A stretch of DNA of 64,000 nt from Isochrysis galbana. Its lineage: Eukaryota > Haptophyta > Isochrysidales > Isochrysidaceae. Every line of letters starts with the position of its first letter. Position 1 is the stretch's first letter. Under the pieces are notes generated by a model. That model was not told the origin of the DNA. It was given only the letters and a program-made list of their open reading frames with translations, and did no database searches. The stretch is taken from positions 628,553 through 692,552 of the forward strand of contig CM030937.1 in NCBI GenBank assembly GCA_018136815.1. The letters run 5' to 3'. Below are positions 22,908 through 33,040 of the stretch, piece by piece. Both the position numbers and the translations under genes were made by a program.

Positions 22908-23565
22908 AATTTCTTAATAGTCTCACCGCACACGCGGCCGTGCATCCTCTACTTTCTACTCACGTAGGAAACTTTCTATACCCCCACTCCCCCGGCCCTT
23001 CCTCCCCCGCCATCAGGCGACTCCCCCCGTGCACTACTAGGGGGATAGGGGAAGAGGGCTTAGATATGGTCGGTGGCCCGCGCCCCCCCCCGGTGATCCG
23101 TTCCCCCCTTCCTCCTATGCCTACCGGGCTGGCGGCGGCCTCGGTCCCAACTTATCCTGTAAACAGGTGCGGGACTTACCTATTTTCCGGTGAGCGGAGC
23201 TCTCGCTCCGCCCACCCCCTTCTCCGCGCTCTCTCTCCCCTCTCCTGCAGGCACGCGCGATGGCGCGCCTGCGACAGGCCTGCAGCTGCCCCTGGCGACC
23301 CCTGGAGGCCCCTGGAGGCCAGCTCAGGGGGCAGAGGAGGCTGGGGCTGGGCCCTGGCCTCCCCTGCCTCTCCCTCGCTGGCGCTCCTGGGCCTTAGAGG
23401 CCCCCACTCTGCACCTGTCTGCCTGTCGAACAGGGGGGGAGGGGGGGTTGGAGCGATGGGCTGGCCACGAGGGGCCAGGACGCGCGAATCAGGCGAGCCT
23501 GTCAGGGAGAGAGTGGGTCAGCATGGCAGTGGCCTCCTGGCAAGCCATCAGGCATGCCAGGAGAA
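22908..23565 (-). mobile_element. Family B short form, 5' end lost
   Basis: Minus-strand copy closely matching 4832-5586: the 3' terminus is CGGTGAGACTATTAAGAAAT on the sense strand, followed inward by the same GC-rich body with a CCCCCTAGTAGTGCACGG stretch. At about 23565 it stops abruptly where the 203-bp satellite begins, so the 5' hairpin is absent and no target duplication can be recognised. Confidence 0.75.
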
Positions 23566-24715
23566 TGGGTACTCCGGCTCGTTCGGCCGGGTAACGTTGG
23601 CGTTGTTGTCGTCGCCACACATGGCCAACTTCAACGCGATGCGCGCGGGCGGCTGTGGCGATTGGCGTGACTGCTAGGGCGGCATTTCTTGATATGGTGC
23701 CTGGTGAGCCATTCTATCCAAGTAGGTGAATGTGAAAGAGCCGCCAGCGCGCCCGGTCGTGTTCGAAAGTTGGGCACTCGGGCGTGTTTCGGCCCGTGAG
23801 CTTAGCGTTCCCACACACGGCCAACTTCAACGCGATGTGCACGGGCGGATGGGGCGATTGGCGTGACTGCTAGGGCGGCACTTCTTGATATGGTGCCTGG
23901 TGAGCCATTCTGTCCAGGTGAATGAACGTGAAAGCGCCGGCAGCGCGCCCGGTCGTGTTCGAAAGTTGGGCACTCCGGCCTGTCAGGCCGGGTAACGTTG
24001 GCGTTGTTGTCATCGCCACACACGGCCAACTGCAACGCGATGCGCGCGGGAGGCTGTGGCGATTGGCGTGACTGCTAGGTAGGGCGGCATTTCATGATAT
24101 GGTGCCTGGTGAGCCATTCTATCCAGGTGGTAAAACGTGAAATTCCTGGTAGCGCGCCCGGTCGTGTTCGAAAGTTGGGCACTCCGGCTCGTTCGGCCCG
24201 TAGACTTAACGTTGTTGTCGTCCCACTCACGGCGAACTTCAACGCGATGCGCGCGGGCGGCTGTGGCGATTGGCGTGACTGCTAGGGCGGCACTTCTTGA
24301 TATGGTGCCTGGTGAGCTATTCTGTCCAGGTGAGTGAACGTGAAAGCGCCGCCAGCGCGCCCGGTCGTGTTCGAAAGTTGGGCACTCCGGCTCGTTCGGC
24401 CCGTAGACTTAACGTTGTTGTCGTCCCACTCACGGCGAACTTCAACGCGATGCGCGCGGGCGGCTGTGGCGATTGGCGTGACTGCTAGGGCGGCACTTCT
24501 TGATATGATGCCTGGCGAGCCATTCTGTCCGAGTGGGTGAACATGAAAGCGCCGGCAGCGCGCCCGGTCGTGTTCGAAAGTTGGGCACTCCGGCCCGTCA
24601 GGCCGGGTAACGTTGGCGTTGTTGTCGGCCCACACACGGCCAGTTTCGACGCGATGTGGGGCGATTGGCGTGAGTGCTAGGGCGGCATTGCTTGATATTG
24701 ATATGGTTCCAAGCC
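23565..24715 (+). repeat. 203-bp tandem satellite, about 5.5 units
   Basis: Head-to-tail units of about 203 bp. The marker AAAGTTGGGCACTC starts near 23768, 23964, 24173, 24376 and 24579, so spacing is about 196, 209, 203 and 203. Each unit has a GGCGATTGGCGTGACTGCTAG core, TTGATATGGTGCCTGGTGAG, and CGGTCGTGTTCGAAAGTTGG. Units differ by small indels and substitutions; the third-to-fourth pair is the most alike. The GTTCGAA string resembles a tRNA B box, but no A box is found at proper spacing. No gene lies within. Confidence 0.9.
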
Positions 24716-24994
24716 TGGTAGACCTAGTGAGCTGGCGACAGAAATTTCTCCGTCTTACTATATTTGTGCCTTGCATGAACGGCCTCACTAAAAATATACC
24801 GGAGGGGGGCCCGACTGTATTTCGCGCACCGTCTTCGAAGGCCTGAAATTCGGTATTTTTCGAAAATTTCGCCGGACAACCCCCACTTTTTTTTGCTGAT
24901 CCATCCTACCGGAACTTATAGGGAGCTTATTTAGCCCGTCATTCACCCACTGCAGCTGGTGCCCTCCGCACCCCCATAGTGAGTGACCGGGCTA
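24716..24994. other. Spacer, nothing recognised
   Basis: Short unique-looking sequence between the satellite and a family A tail, with an AT-rich patch at 24785-24900. No coding or repeat signal identified. Confidence 0.35.
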
Positions 24995-25118
24995 CATAAG
25001 GGGGAAGGGTGCTTGCGCTTGCCGCGGCAGGGAGTCCTGTCTTGAGTCTTGAGTTAGCGCTAGTCCCGTGTTCCTTTGCCGCGCCGCGACCCATAAAAAA
25101 TTGTTTAAAAAATTAAAT
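24995..25118 (+). mobile_element. Family A tail, strongly 5'-truncated
   Basis: The last 120 bp of family A only: ATAAGGGGGAAGGGTGCTTG onward, through GTCCTGTCTTGAGT (a 7-bp direct repeat TCTTGAG inside), to CGCGACCCATAAAAAATTGT and an A/T-rich end. Confidence 0.8.
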
Positions 25119-25518
25119 TTACAACCCAGGACACGCTTCAAATACAGCCAAATACATATGTATTTGGTCTTTGGCCAAATACGGTAAATACGTATTTCCC
25201 ATCTAGCATCTAGGGTGTCGAGTCGAGCGTAACCTAAGGGCTCTGGGCCACTCCGTCGCGAGTGGCACCGGCGGCTAGCGCGGCGCTTTGGCCCTCCTCC
25301 CCGCCGGGAGTCGGGTGAATGAAATTCTGGATTGGGTCGGCAGGCTTCATTTGGGTATTTGGGTGTGTGGACTGGTGGCGGTGTCTTGTCCACGAGGCGC
25401 TCTCGTCCACCAAGCGGCAGAGCGGCAGCCTCTAATTTAGAGCTCTAAAGTAGAGCGGAGTACTAACTACTACCTCTAGAGCTCTAGATGAGAAGTACAC
25501 TAGTAAAGAGTAGAAGTG

Positions 25519-25830
25519 CCCCTCCCCCCCCCCCCCCCCCCTCTCCCTCTCTCTCCCTCTCTCCCTCCCTCTCTCTCTCCCTCTCTCTCTCTCTCTCCCT
25601 CCCTCCCCCCCCCCCTCCCCCCGCCAGCGCCGCTCGCCCCTCACGGCAGCGGCGACCGCGCGACAAGGGGAAGGGGTGGGTGGGTGGGGGAGAGAGGGAG
25701 CGAGAGGGGGGGAGCGAGAGGAGGAAGAGGAGTGGTACGAGAGGAGGGGGAAGAGAGGGAGGGGCGGCAGGAGAAGCCCCACGGGGAAGGGGGTGAAGGG
25801 GGGGGGGGGGGGAAGGAGCTGGGCTTAGCG
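25519..25830. repeat. C/CT tract followed by GA/G tract before WD40 gene
   Basis: C run and CT-rich repeat (25519-25620), a 60-bp GC-rich spacer, then GA/G-rich sequence (25665-25813) ending 30 bp before the start codon at 25847. Same CT-then-GA order as at the KH gene. Confidence 0.6.
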
Positions 25831-25846
25831 AGGTGACTTGCCTGCA

Positions 25847-26809
25847 ATGCCTGACGAGGAGGAGGACAGCCTCCACTCCAGCCTGGGCGGGCTGTGTGCG
25901 TTGCCTCTCGCCGGAGCTATCGGCCGCTATTCTCAAGATGGTAACCTATTCGCGCTGGGCGCGGCCGACGGATCGGTGGTGGTGGCCGACGCACGGCTTG
26001 TCCGCGAGCACGGCGTCCTCGAGACTGGTACATACAAGCTGTATCAAGACCATTCGCAACCCGTGCATGACGTCGACTTCCACCCACGCTCGCCCGTGCT
26101 CGTATCTGCCTCGCAAGACTGCACTATGCGCTTCTTCGATTGGGCGACAAACACCGCGCGAGCGTCGCGTCAATGCACGGACACGCACCCTGTGCGCGCC
26201 GTCGCCTTCCATCCTGGAGGCGATCATCTGCTTGCTGCAACAGACCACCACGCCATCCACCTGTACGACGCGTCCACCTTTCGGTGCTATCTTTCTTCGC
26301 AGCCCGCTGATCACCACACAGCCCCTGTGGTAGATGCGCGGTGGGCTCGCGACGGCTCAGTGTATGGCTCCTGCGCCGGGGACACCATTAAGATCTGGGA
26401 CGGGGTGGCGAATCGTTGTGTGCGGACGCTCGCGGGAGCTCACCTAGGGACTGCCGTGAGCATGATTTGCTTCGGCGGCGGCGATAAAATGCTACTTTCT
26501 TGCGGTGGAGACTCTAAAGTTCGGTTATGGGATGTGGGGACCGGCAAGTTGATCCGATGCTTTGAGGGAGCACAGCAGACATCGCGTACTTCATGCTGCT
26601 TTTCATACAATGAGGAGCTCGTCGTGTCTTCCGATGAGAAAACAGGCGAAATCGTCACCTGGGACACCGCGACCGGTTGCGTACGTCGCAGATATGCTGC
26701 GCACTCCAAGCCGATTCAATGGCTCGCACGCTCGCCGACGGATAGCATGTTCATGACTTGTGGTGGCGATGGGATGGTGAGGCTATGGGCATCGCCTGCC
26801 ATGTTGTGA
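25847..26809 (+). CDS. CSTF1: CstF-50-like WD40 protein (cleavage stimulation factor subunit 1)
   Basis: Nuclear subunit of the complex that helps the poly(A) machinery recognise and cut pre-mRNA 3' ends. Uninterrupted frame of 320 residues forming the WD40 propeller. Family-specific strings are DHSQPVHDVDFHP, QDCTMRFFDW, FHPGGDHLLAATDHHAIHLY with DASTFRCYLSSQPADHHTAP, DTIKIWDGVANRCVRTL, LLSCGGDSKVRLWDVGTGKL, SSDEKTGEIVTWDTATGCV and MTCGGDGMVRLWASP at the end. Animal CstF-50 is about 430 residues because of an N-terminal dimerisation region; that part is missing here, since the ATG used is followed within a few residues by an acidic DEEEDS segment and then the first blade. An upstream exon could hold it, but I see none in the GA tract before the ATG. 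Confidence 0.85.
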   Translation: MPDEEEDSLHSSLGGLCALPLAGAIGRYSQDGNLFALGAADGSVVVADARLVREHGVLETGTYKLYQDHSQPVHDVDFHPRSPVLVSASQDCTMRFFDWATNTARASRQCTDTHPVRAVAFHPGGDHLLAATDHHAIHLYDASTFRCYLSSQPADHHTAPVVDARWARDGSVYGSCAGDTIKIWDGVANRCVRTLAGAHLGTAVSMICFGGGDKMLLSCGGDSKVRLWDVGTGKLIRCFEGAQQTSRTSCCFSYNEELVVSSDEKTGEIVTWDTATGCVRRRYAAHSKPIQWLARSPTDSMFMTCGGDGMVRLWASPAML

Positions 26810-26989
26810 CTTTTCATTCATGTCGCCATTGATGAACCAGGGACCACCAACTACATCCGCGCACTCTCACTAGTATGGTAAGAGATTTAAATTTTAGACT
26901 GCTGCTTTGTTGGGAACGTCCTGGGAGGCGTCTCGCGTTCATTCTGTGCCATTTGGATGGGTAGTAAGGGGAGCTGTTGCCGTTGGGAA

Positions 26990-27800
26990 CATCCTCGGAG
27001 GCGGCTTGCGTTCATTCGGTACTATTTGGATGGGTAAGAGGGGGAGTGCCTTGTTCACGCTTGAGCACCTTAATACTCTCGCCACACGCGGAGCGCCTTG
27101 GAAGTCGACGTTCATCCCCGTCCTCTCCCTTCCCTCACCCTGGCCTTGCCGGCTATTCGCTACTTGGCTACGCTCCCCTTCTTGTTCTTGTGCGCTACTT
27201 CGGGGCACTAGGTGTCGAGGTGCCGATGTTAAAAGGGTGGGGCGCTCCTGTAGTGCTCTAGTTCTGGTTCTCTCCATCCTCTTGCCTTGCTCCCTCCGGG
27301 CGAGGACGCGTGCGGCTCGGCTGGCTGCGCGTGAGTGAGGAGCGACGCGGCAGCCGCGAGCAAGGATCGGAGAAGCGCCGGCGCTCCGCACGCTCCTAGT
27401 GCCCGTGATGTTCTGCTTGGTACAATCAAAACTTATGTCAATTTGGAATTAACTCCTCACCTCCAAGAATTGTTAGAAGGTGTCGATTCGGGTTCAGCTT
27501 CCCAAGTAAAGATTGAAAACAAAAGGCCGCTTATCGATTCGGGTTCAGCGGTCCCGTAAAGATTGAAACCACAAACAAGGCCCGGCAACATCAAATATAC
27601 ACAAAAGCTCGGCCATGAAGGCATCCGCACTTCACAAATGAAGGGAGGAGTGCCGAGCCAAGGCGACGCCGTTCTCGTCGCGTATGTGGTGCTGCTCGGC
27701 CTCTCCTTCGGGGTGCTCGCGGGGGGGCTCATGGTAGGGTGAGACTGGAAGAAACCGGAGGGAAAGGAAACCAAATGAAGGCAAGCCGCCTTCCGAGGTA
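26990..27800 (+). mobile_element. Element with IS5-like inverted ends and membrane-protein tail
   Basis: Left end CCTCGG-AGGCGGCTTGCG-TTCATTC at 26995, right end ACCAAATGAAGGCAAGCC-GCCTT-CCGAGG at 27773-27800, forming imperfect inverted repeats of about 27 bp. The left end is preceded by a tandem half-copy of itself (26918-26990). Inside are a 57-bp spaced direct repeat (CGATTCGGGTTCAGC, at 27484 and 27535) and, before the right end, the segment coding PSQGDAVLVAYVVLLGLSFG shared with 10270 and 31711. No transposase is recognised in it. Confidence 0.5.
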
Positions 27801-28340
27801 GACACGGGGGACTACAGCACATGGACTTAACAAGTCTGAGGGCACAGAACCACACAAACTAAACCAAACGGAGCGAAAAATAACCACACCTGGACGGACG
27901 GCCAGGCGTCGGCAGCAGGGCAATTCAGCAACGCGTAGACAGCATGCGACAGAGGGGTCGGCACAACGAGGGCAGACCTCGCGACCTCGCTGGGGAGCTA
28001 CGACCGATGGACGACGAGAGAAGACAGAAGACAGTCATGGCGGAACATTTGATGACATCGAGAGAAAGTAAGAGAAGAGGCGGTATATCAATCGACGAGA
28101 CCTTGAGGCTTAAAATAACCCACAGGTTAGAAGTAAATAAAGTCTGTCATCGTATGAAAGTATGAAATACGACAGGGCGAGACAGGCCACAAACCACAAA
28201 GGGGCGCGGCGGCAAGGAGAAGGAGCGAAGGGCGAATTACGAGTGAAGAGTCCTGCAAGTTACGAGTAAAACTCCGCGGCAAACAAGAACGATCGAGCAC
28301 GAAGACGCACGAATTGGCATAAGGTCTGAAGTCGATCGCA
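27801..28340. other. Spacer with a short dispersed repeat
   Basis: Bases 27797-27853 (TAGACACGGGGGACTACAGC and onward) recur at 62416-62470, next to a family B copy. The rest has no supported feature. Confidence 0.4.
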
Positions 28341-28344
28341 GATG

Positions 28345-28440
28345 CGACTAGGGACAGAGGGCCGCCCTCGGCGGGGGGCCCGAAGGAGAGGAGAGGCTCG
28401 CCGGCGCGCTCCATCGCGTCTAACTATAAAGTTAGTTGGC
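28345..28440 (-). mobile_element. Family B LINE 5' end fragment
   Basis: Minus-strand 5' tip of a family B element: hairpin CTAAC-TTTATA-GTTAG, then ATG (28414) opening MERAGEPLLSFGPPAEGGP, nearly identical to the start of the element at 2896-4482. Homology ends after about 90 bp. Confidence 0.7.
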
Positions 28441-28719
28441 AGTAGCGGCACTAATACTCAGCTGTTTTATTATCAATATCAACCTTTATTTTACCCCATA
28501 GAAATGGGGCTTATATCCATGAAACGACAGCCTCTACTATTAGTTGGGGGACTTGAGTATCATCCTGCACAGTGCTCTAGCAGAGACAATACCGCGTGGG
28601 GGAGCGCAGGCTCCCCCGCCCTCTCGCGTGCGCGGGGGGCCGTTTCCCCTTTCGCTCCGCCATTCCCTCTCGCTGCCTGCGGTTGGACTCAGAGCACAGA
28701 GGCGCGGCCGACGCCCTGC

Positions 28720-28765
28720 CTCCTCTCTCTCCCACTCTCTCTCTCTCTCTCTCTCTCTGCCGTCT
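28720..28765 (+). promoter_or_regulatory. CT tract in the leader of the EFHC gene
   Basis: CT dinucleotide run of about 35 bp, 120 bp before the start codon, on the coding strand. A CTCGCAG 12 bp before the ATG could be a splice acceptor for a 5' untranslated intron. Confidence 0.4.
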
Positions 28766-28887
28766 GCCTGCCTCTGTGTGCGCGCAAGGCGGCTCCAGAC
28801 AGCCGGGGGCTCACTGCGCTTGCTGTTGCGCCGCTCATCTCCATCTGAACCTCTGCTCGTGGCCCTTTCTCTCGCAGGACTCTCACG

Positions 28888-30858
28888 ATGAGCGGCTTCG
28901 GGTACGGCGTGGGAACGCAGCAGTCTGTCGTGCCGTCAGGCCTACCCAAGCTGGTGGGCAATGGCTATAAGGATCCCACTCGTACCAACTTTGCCAAATC
29001 GCACATGTTCGACGTGCACGCCGGTGTCCCGTCTCTGCGCGATCCCCCAGCAATGGCTGCACCTCGCGCCCCATCGGGTGGTTTTGGTGGCACACTTTCT
29101 GGTAGCCAGATGACCAACAACCAGCTCTTCTACGGCAGCAGCAAGTCAGTGGGCTCGGATTTGACGAAGTCATCTGAGCCCGTGGCCCCAGCTTGGCTCG
29201 CCTTCGACCGAAAGGTCCTGCGTTTCAACTGCTACTTCAAGGAGGCTGTGCATGAATCCCGTTTGGAGAATTACCGCATCCGCAAGTGCACCCTCTACTA
29301 TTATCTGGAGGACGACTCGATGCACATCTCCGAGCCCAAGGTAGAGAACTCCGGAATCCCTCAGGGTGAGCGCAAGGGAACGGTCTTCCTCAAGCGCCAT
29401 CGCGTGCCGAAGCCCGATGGTGACTTCTACAATGCCACGGACCTCAATGTCGGGGTCCAGCTTGACCTCTACGGCCGTGTCTTCCTGCTCACCGACGCCG
29501 ACAACTTCACCCGCGCCTTCATGGAGAAGCTCGGCGTCGAAGTACCTGCTGCCCTGGAGACGCCGGCGGATCCGTACACGACGGCTCGTGAGGAGATGAA
29601 GTCTCACATTGTGCGCAACCAGAAGTATTTCCACCCTCGCCCAGTGGACGATGATCTCATCCGCGGCATGGAGGCCCGCCTTGGCGCCTCCTCCACCATC
29701 CTCGAGGGTGACAAGCTCGATCAATTCCTCAAGTATGACCGCAAGGTGCTCCGCTTCTATATGGCGTGGGACGATCGCAAATCGCTCTATGGCGAGCTCC
29801 GTCCCTTTGTGCTCCACTACTACCTTGCGGATGACCAGATGGAGGTGCTCGAGGTTCGACGTGCAAACGCTGGGCGCGACCCATTCCCACTCTTCATCAA
29901 GAAGGGCAAGGTATACAAAAACCTCGACTCGTATCTGAACGTCGACGCTCCCACCACGCACACCACGCAGCTGATCGACCGCACCGGCCGCGTCGATCCC
30001 GAGACCATGGAGTGCTACACTGAGGCCGACTTCGCTGTGGGCAAGACGATCCATGTACTTGGATGCGACTTCCTCATCTATGGCTGCGACGAGTTCACCC
30101 GTGATTACTACAAGAACGTGTACGGCGTCGAGTTCCAAGATATCCCCATCGAATTCGATGAAAAGATCGAGCGCCCGCAGATGAAGATCCCACCTCATGT
30201 CGCGCCGGGTTCGGAGGAGGATTCGCTCGGGTCCTTCTTGTACCTCATCCCGAAGGTGCCCAAGAAGAACTTCCGCCGGATGATGGAGAACGACCGAAAG
30301 ATCCTCCGCTTCCTCGCCCGCCTGGAGACCGAGACCCCCGAGGACGCTGGTCGCATTTTTGTCATCAAGTACTTCCTCGCCGATGACACGATCGCTGTGT
30401 TCGAGCCTCCTCAGAAGAATTCGGGCATCATCGGCGGCAAGTTCTTGGAGCGAGGCCGCATCAAGAAGCCAGGCTCACACGAGTATTATTGCCAGGGCGA
30501 CCTATACACTGGCGCCGTTCTTGAATTTAACAGGTGGAAGCTCGTCGTCTACCAGGCCGATGAGTATACCCTCTCCTACATGGAGTCGGATCCGGAGTCT
30601 CACCCGATGTCCGACATGGCTTACATCGCGGAACAGCTCACCCCCGTGCTCCGCGAAAAGAACGATGAGATCCGTGGGTTGTTTGCCAAGGCTGATCCGG
30701 AAGGCACTGGCGTCGTCTCATATGAGAAGTTTCAGGAGGTCCTCACCTCGGTGGACATGGAGCTCAACGACCAGGTCCTCATCACGCTGCTGCGTCGCTT
30801 CGACCTGAACCGCGACGGAAACGTTGCGTACAATGAGTTGCTGATGTTGGCCAACTGA
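28888..30858 (+). CDS. DM10/EF-hand axonemal protein (EFHC1/RIB72-like)
   Basis: Microtubule inner protein of cilia and flagella; Chlamydomonas RIB72 and vertebrate EFHC1/2 sit inside the A-tubule of doublet microtubules. Intronless frame of 656 residues, close to the usual 600-650. Three DM10 domains are visible: about residues 105-210 (FDRKVLRFNCYFKEAV), 280-400 (YDRKVLRFYMAWDD) and 465-562 (NDRKILRFLARLE), each with the HYYLADD or equivalent strand. The C-terminus (about 592-656) has a pair of EF-hands; the second, DLNRDGNVAYNE, keeps all calcium ligands, while the first, DPEGTGVVSYEK, is plausible but weaker. The N-terminal YGVGTQQSVVP region is family-like. Its presence implies that the organism builds motile flagella. 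Confidence 0.95.
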   Translation: MSGFGYGVGTQQSVVPSGLPKLVGNGYKDPTRTNFAKSHMFDVHAGVPSLRDPPAMAAPRAPSGGFGGTLSGSQMTNNQLFYGSSKSVGSDLTKSSEPVAPAWLAFDRKVLRFNCYFKEAVHESRLENYRIRKCTLYYYLEDDSMHISEPKVENSGIPQGERKGTVFLKRHRVPKPDGDFYNATDLNVGVQLDLYGRVFLLTDADNFTRAFMEKLGVEVPAALETPADPYTTAREEMKSHIVRNQKYFHPRPVDDDLIRGMEARLGASSTILEGDKLDQFLKYDRKVLRFYMAWDDRKSLYGELRPFVLHYYLADDQMEVLEVRRANAGRDPFPLFIKKGKVYKNLDSYLNVDAPTTHTTQLIDRTGRVDPETMECYTEADFAVGKTIHVLGCDFLIYGCDEFTRDYYKNVYGVEFQDIPIEFDEKIERPQMKIPPHVAPGSEEDSLGSFLYLIPKVPKKNFRRMMENDRKILRFLARLETETPEDAGRIFVIKYFLADDTIAVFEPPQKNSGIIGGKFLERGRIKKPGSHEYYCQGDLYTGAVLEFNRWKLVVYQADEYTLSYMESDPESHPMSDMAYIAEQLTPVLREKNDEIRGLFAKADPEGTGVVSYEKFQEVLTSVDMELNDQVLITLLRRFDLNRDGNVAYNELLMLAN

Positions 30859-31710
30859 GTGCTCTTGCAAGGCGGCGGGCGACGCCTCGCTCGAAACCTC
30901 GGGGAAGATAGCTGAGCGCGTGGGATCAGCTCGGGGTGCGCGAGTGAGTAGGTGCCCGGAGGCGTATGGCTGAGCGAGTGGGATCAGCCGGGCTTGTGAT
31001 AGGCTTGATTGAGAGGTGACCTCCTCAAGGTTCGAGAGCGTGTGCGATGATTTCGGCGACGCAACGAGGCCGATAGTACGTGTTGGTGTTGCAGTGGCAC
31101 CTTCCTTGAGTTCGTGGAATGCTAGACAAATGTGGGGCAGCGGATGTATTGTGCGGGTATGCCGTTGCTGTTATTGCTCTAGCTGCTGTTGCACTTGCCG
31201 TTGCCCCGGGCGTGTGCGCACATGGGACACGGGCGTGTGTGCATGCATCTTGAGTTGCTGTGCGTGCAGTAGTGTGTAGTCCGCCGCGTGCGAAGAGCAC
31301 GATGGCGCTTGCACCTACTGCTTGAGCTTGATTGAGCACATCTGTTACGTGGTTAGGGGGAGAGCCGCCCTTAGCCCTTAGGTTTCTCCCAAGAGACAAG
31401 AGCCTCTCTCCCCTGGGCTCTTCATCCCATCATGTGTTTTGATTTCCCAATCGCCAATACGAGCGCGTGCACCCTCTCCGTCCGGTCGGGATCCTCCGAT
31501 CTCGATCTCCTTCGCCCCGTGTGTTAGGATAAGGGTGATCGCTCTCGATCCCCCTCCCTTGTTTTCTCTCATGTGTGCGCGCCCTTTCTTTCCTTGCGCC
31601 TCCCCCCCCCCCCCCCCCCCGTGTGTTTCGTGTTTCCCGCGTGCTTTCTCTCTATCCCAGAGTGCTCGCCGAGAGTCGCGCCCATGGCCGCACTCCCTGG
31701 GGCTTTGGGC
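30859..31710. other. Intergenic, 3' flank of the EFHC gene
   Basis: Contains a direct repeat (ATAGCTGAGCGCGTGGGATC at 30908 and a close match at 30966) just after the stop codon, and a C run at 31603-31620. No gene supported. Confidence 0.45.
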
Positions 31711-32600
31711 GAAGGCGGCTTGCCTTCATTTGGTCTCCTTTCCCTCCGGTTTCTTCCAGTCTCACCCTACCATGAGCCCCCCCGCGAGCACCCCGAAGGA
31801 GGGGCCCAGGAGCACCACGTACGCGACGAGAACGGCGTCGCCTTGGCTCGGCATGAGGGCGCGCCCCGAGAGGGCCTCCTTCGACAAGGATTCATTGTGG
31901 TGACGTTGCTGGTAGCACCCCCCCTCCACCACACTCATGAGGCCTCCTCGCTTCGTTTGAGACATCCGTGGCTCGGCGATCGGCGAGGGAGCGGTGGTGC
32001 ACATGGTTGTTAGCCTGTGACGACGACGCTCGGCGGCGTGGCCCTTGCCCCGCCTCCGGCACCAAAAATATTCTTTTTTTTTCAAACATGGGTAGCCTAG
32101 CACGTCTCCCCGCTCCCCGCCGCCCCCGTGACCCTTGCCTCATGGGGGGGAGGGGGGGTCTCCTGAGTTTGCATTCGCTGTGGATAATCGCTTGGTCACG
32201 GTCCTGATGACAAAGACGACCACCGCTACGAGCGCGGCGACTACCCCAAGCGTGACCAACAAGGCGGTCAGCATTATTTTGTCGAAGATGAAGCGGAGGG
32301 CCAGTTGTGTTGGTGTTTCCACGTCCGCACTGCACTCGACGTCGAGCGAGCGCACCGGGTGCGTCCACCCGATCGCCTTCAGGTCGACGTCTTCACGGCG
32401 CTTGTCTTGTGCTTGCGGGTCGTCGGCCGACGTGCCGTGGATGGTCGAGCTCACGCCTTTGGAGTGGGGCTCGGAAAAGATAGTCATTTTGCACCCCACC
32501 CGCACAAATGCCTGCTTGGGGTCTTGGGGTCCTGTATGTTCACCTCGTACTTTCCCGTTCCAAAGCCATTCCTATCGACGCGCCCGGGGGCGTTCCCCAT
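31711..32600 (-). mobile_element. IS5-like-ended element with two membrane-protein ORFs
   Basis: The left end AAGGCGGCTTGCCTTCATTT at 31713 is the same terminal repeat as at 43687. Reading leftward on the minus strand there are two hydrophobic-helix ORFs, one ending at 31763 (GDAVLVAYVVLLGPSFGVLA, stop) and one at 32487-32140. A right end is not certain; a degenerate match (ACCAAATGAAGG) lies at 33295. The coding part is GC-rich. It may be captured host sequence or an old virus-derived segment; nothing decides between these. Confidence 0.45.
32140..32487 (-). CDS. Unidentified single-pass membrane protein ORF
   Basis: About 115 residues from the ATG at 32487. An N-terminal polar part (MTIFSEPHSKGVSSTIHG, later DVDLKAIGWTHPVRSLDVEC) is followed by one strong membrane helix, LTALLVTLGVVAALVAVVVF, and a basic tail RTVTKRL. 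Third codon positions are mostly G or C. I do not recognise the family. Its position next to a transposon-type end suggests it is cargo or a remnant. Confidence 0.4.
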   Translation of the reverse strand: MTIFSEPHSKGVSSTIHGTSADDPQAQDKRREDVDLKAIGWTHPVRSLDVECSADVETPTQLALRFIFDKIMLTALLVTLGVVAALVAVVVFVIRTVTKRLSTANANSGDPPSPP

Positions 32601-32654
32601 TGTTACAATTTAGGCTCGCACGTACACGGGAGCGCCTTTTGTTTTGGGGGTGCT

Positions 32655-33040
32655 TTATTTGGGGGGGGGGGGCGCTTGTTTTTTGACGCGGTGGCTCCTT
32701 CCGGCCCTCGTCACCTCCGCGCGTTCGGCTTCACCGGCTGGGGGAGGAGGCGGAGACGCCCACCCGCGGGCAGCCCCATGGCGGGGGGCCGAGGGGGTGG
32801 AGGGGAGAGGGGGGGGGGGGGGGGAGAGGGGGGGGGGGAGGGGGGGAGGGGAGGCGGGGGGGGGGCGGGGGGGAACTGCGGAGGGGGGGAATCACAACAC
32901 TGACCTAATTCTCCCTCACATTCACGTATCTTTCTCGGCTTGGCCCGGGAAACACAGGGAATGGAGAAGAGGGGGGGGGGGGGTCGGAGCGCGAGGGGAG
33001 GGGGGGGGAGGGGAGGGGGGGGGGGAAGAGAGATTTACCG
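32655..33040. repeat. G-rich tracts
   Basis: Long G runs broken by single A or C bases (32663-32672, 32808-32885, 32970-33030). Such DNA can form quadruplexes and is a likely assembly problem. No gene. Confidence 0.7.

Noticed and set aside
23565-24715. CRISPR array or tRNA-derived repeat
   Set aside because: The units are contiguous with no unique spacers, 203 bp long, in a eukaryotic setting. The single GTTCGAA string has no partner A box.
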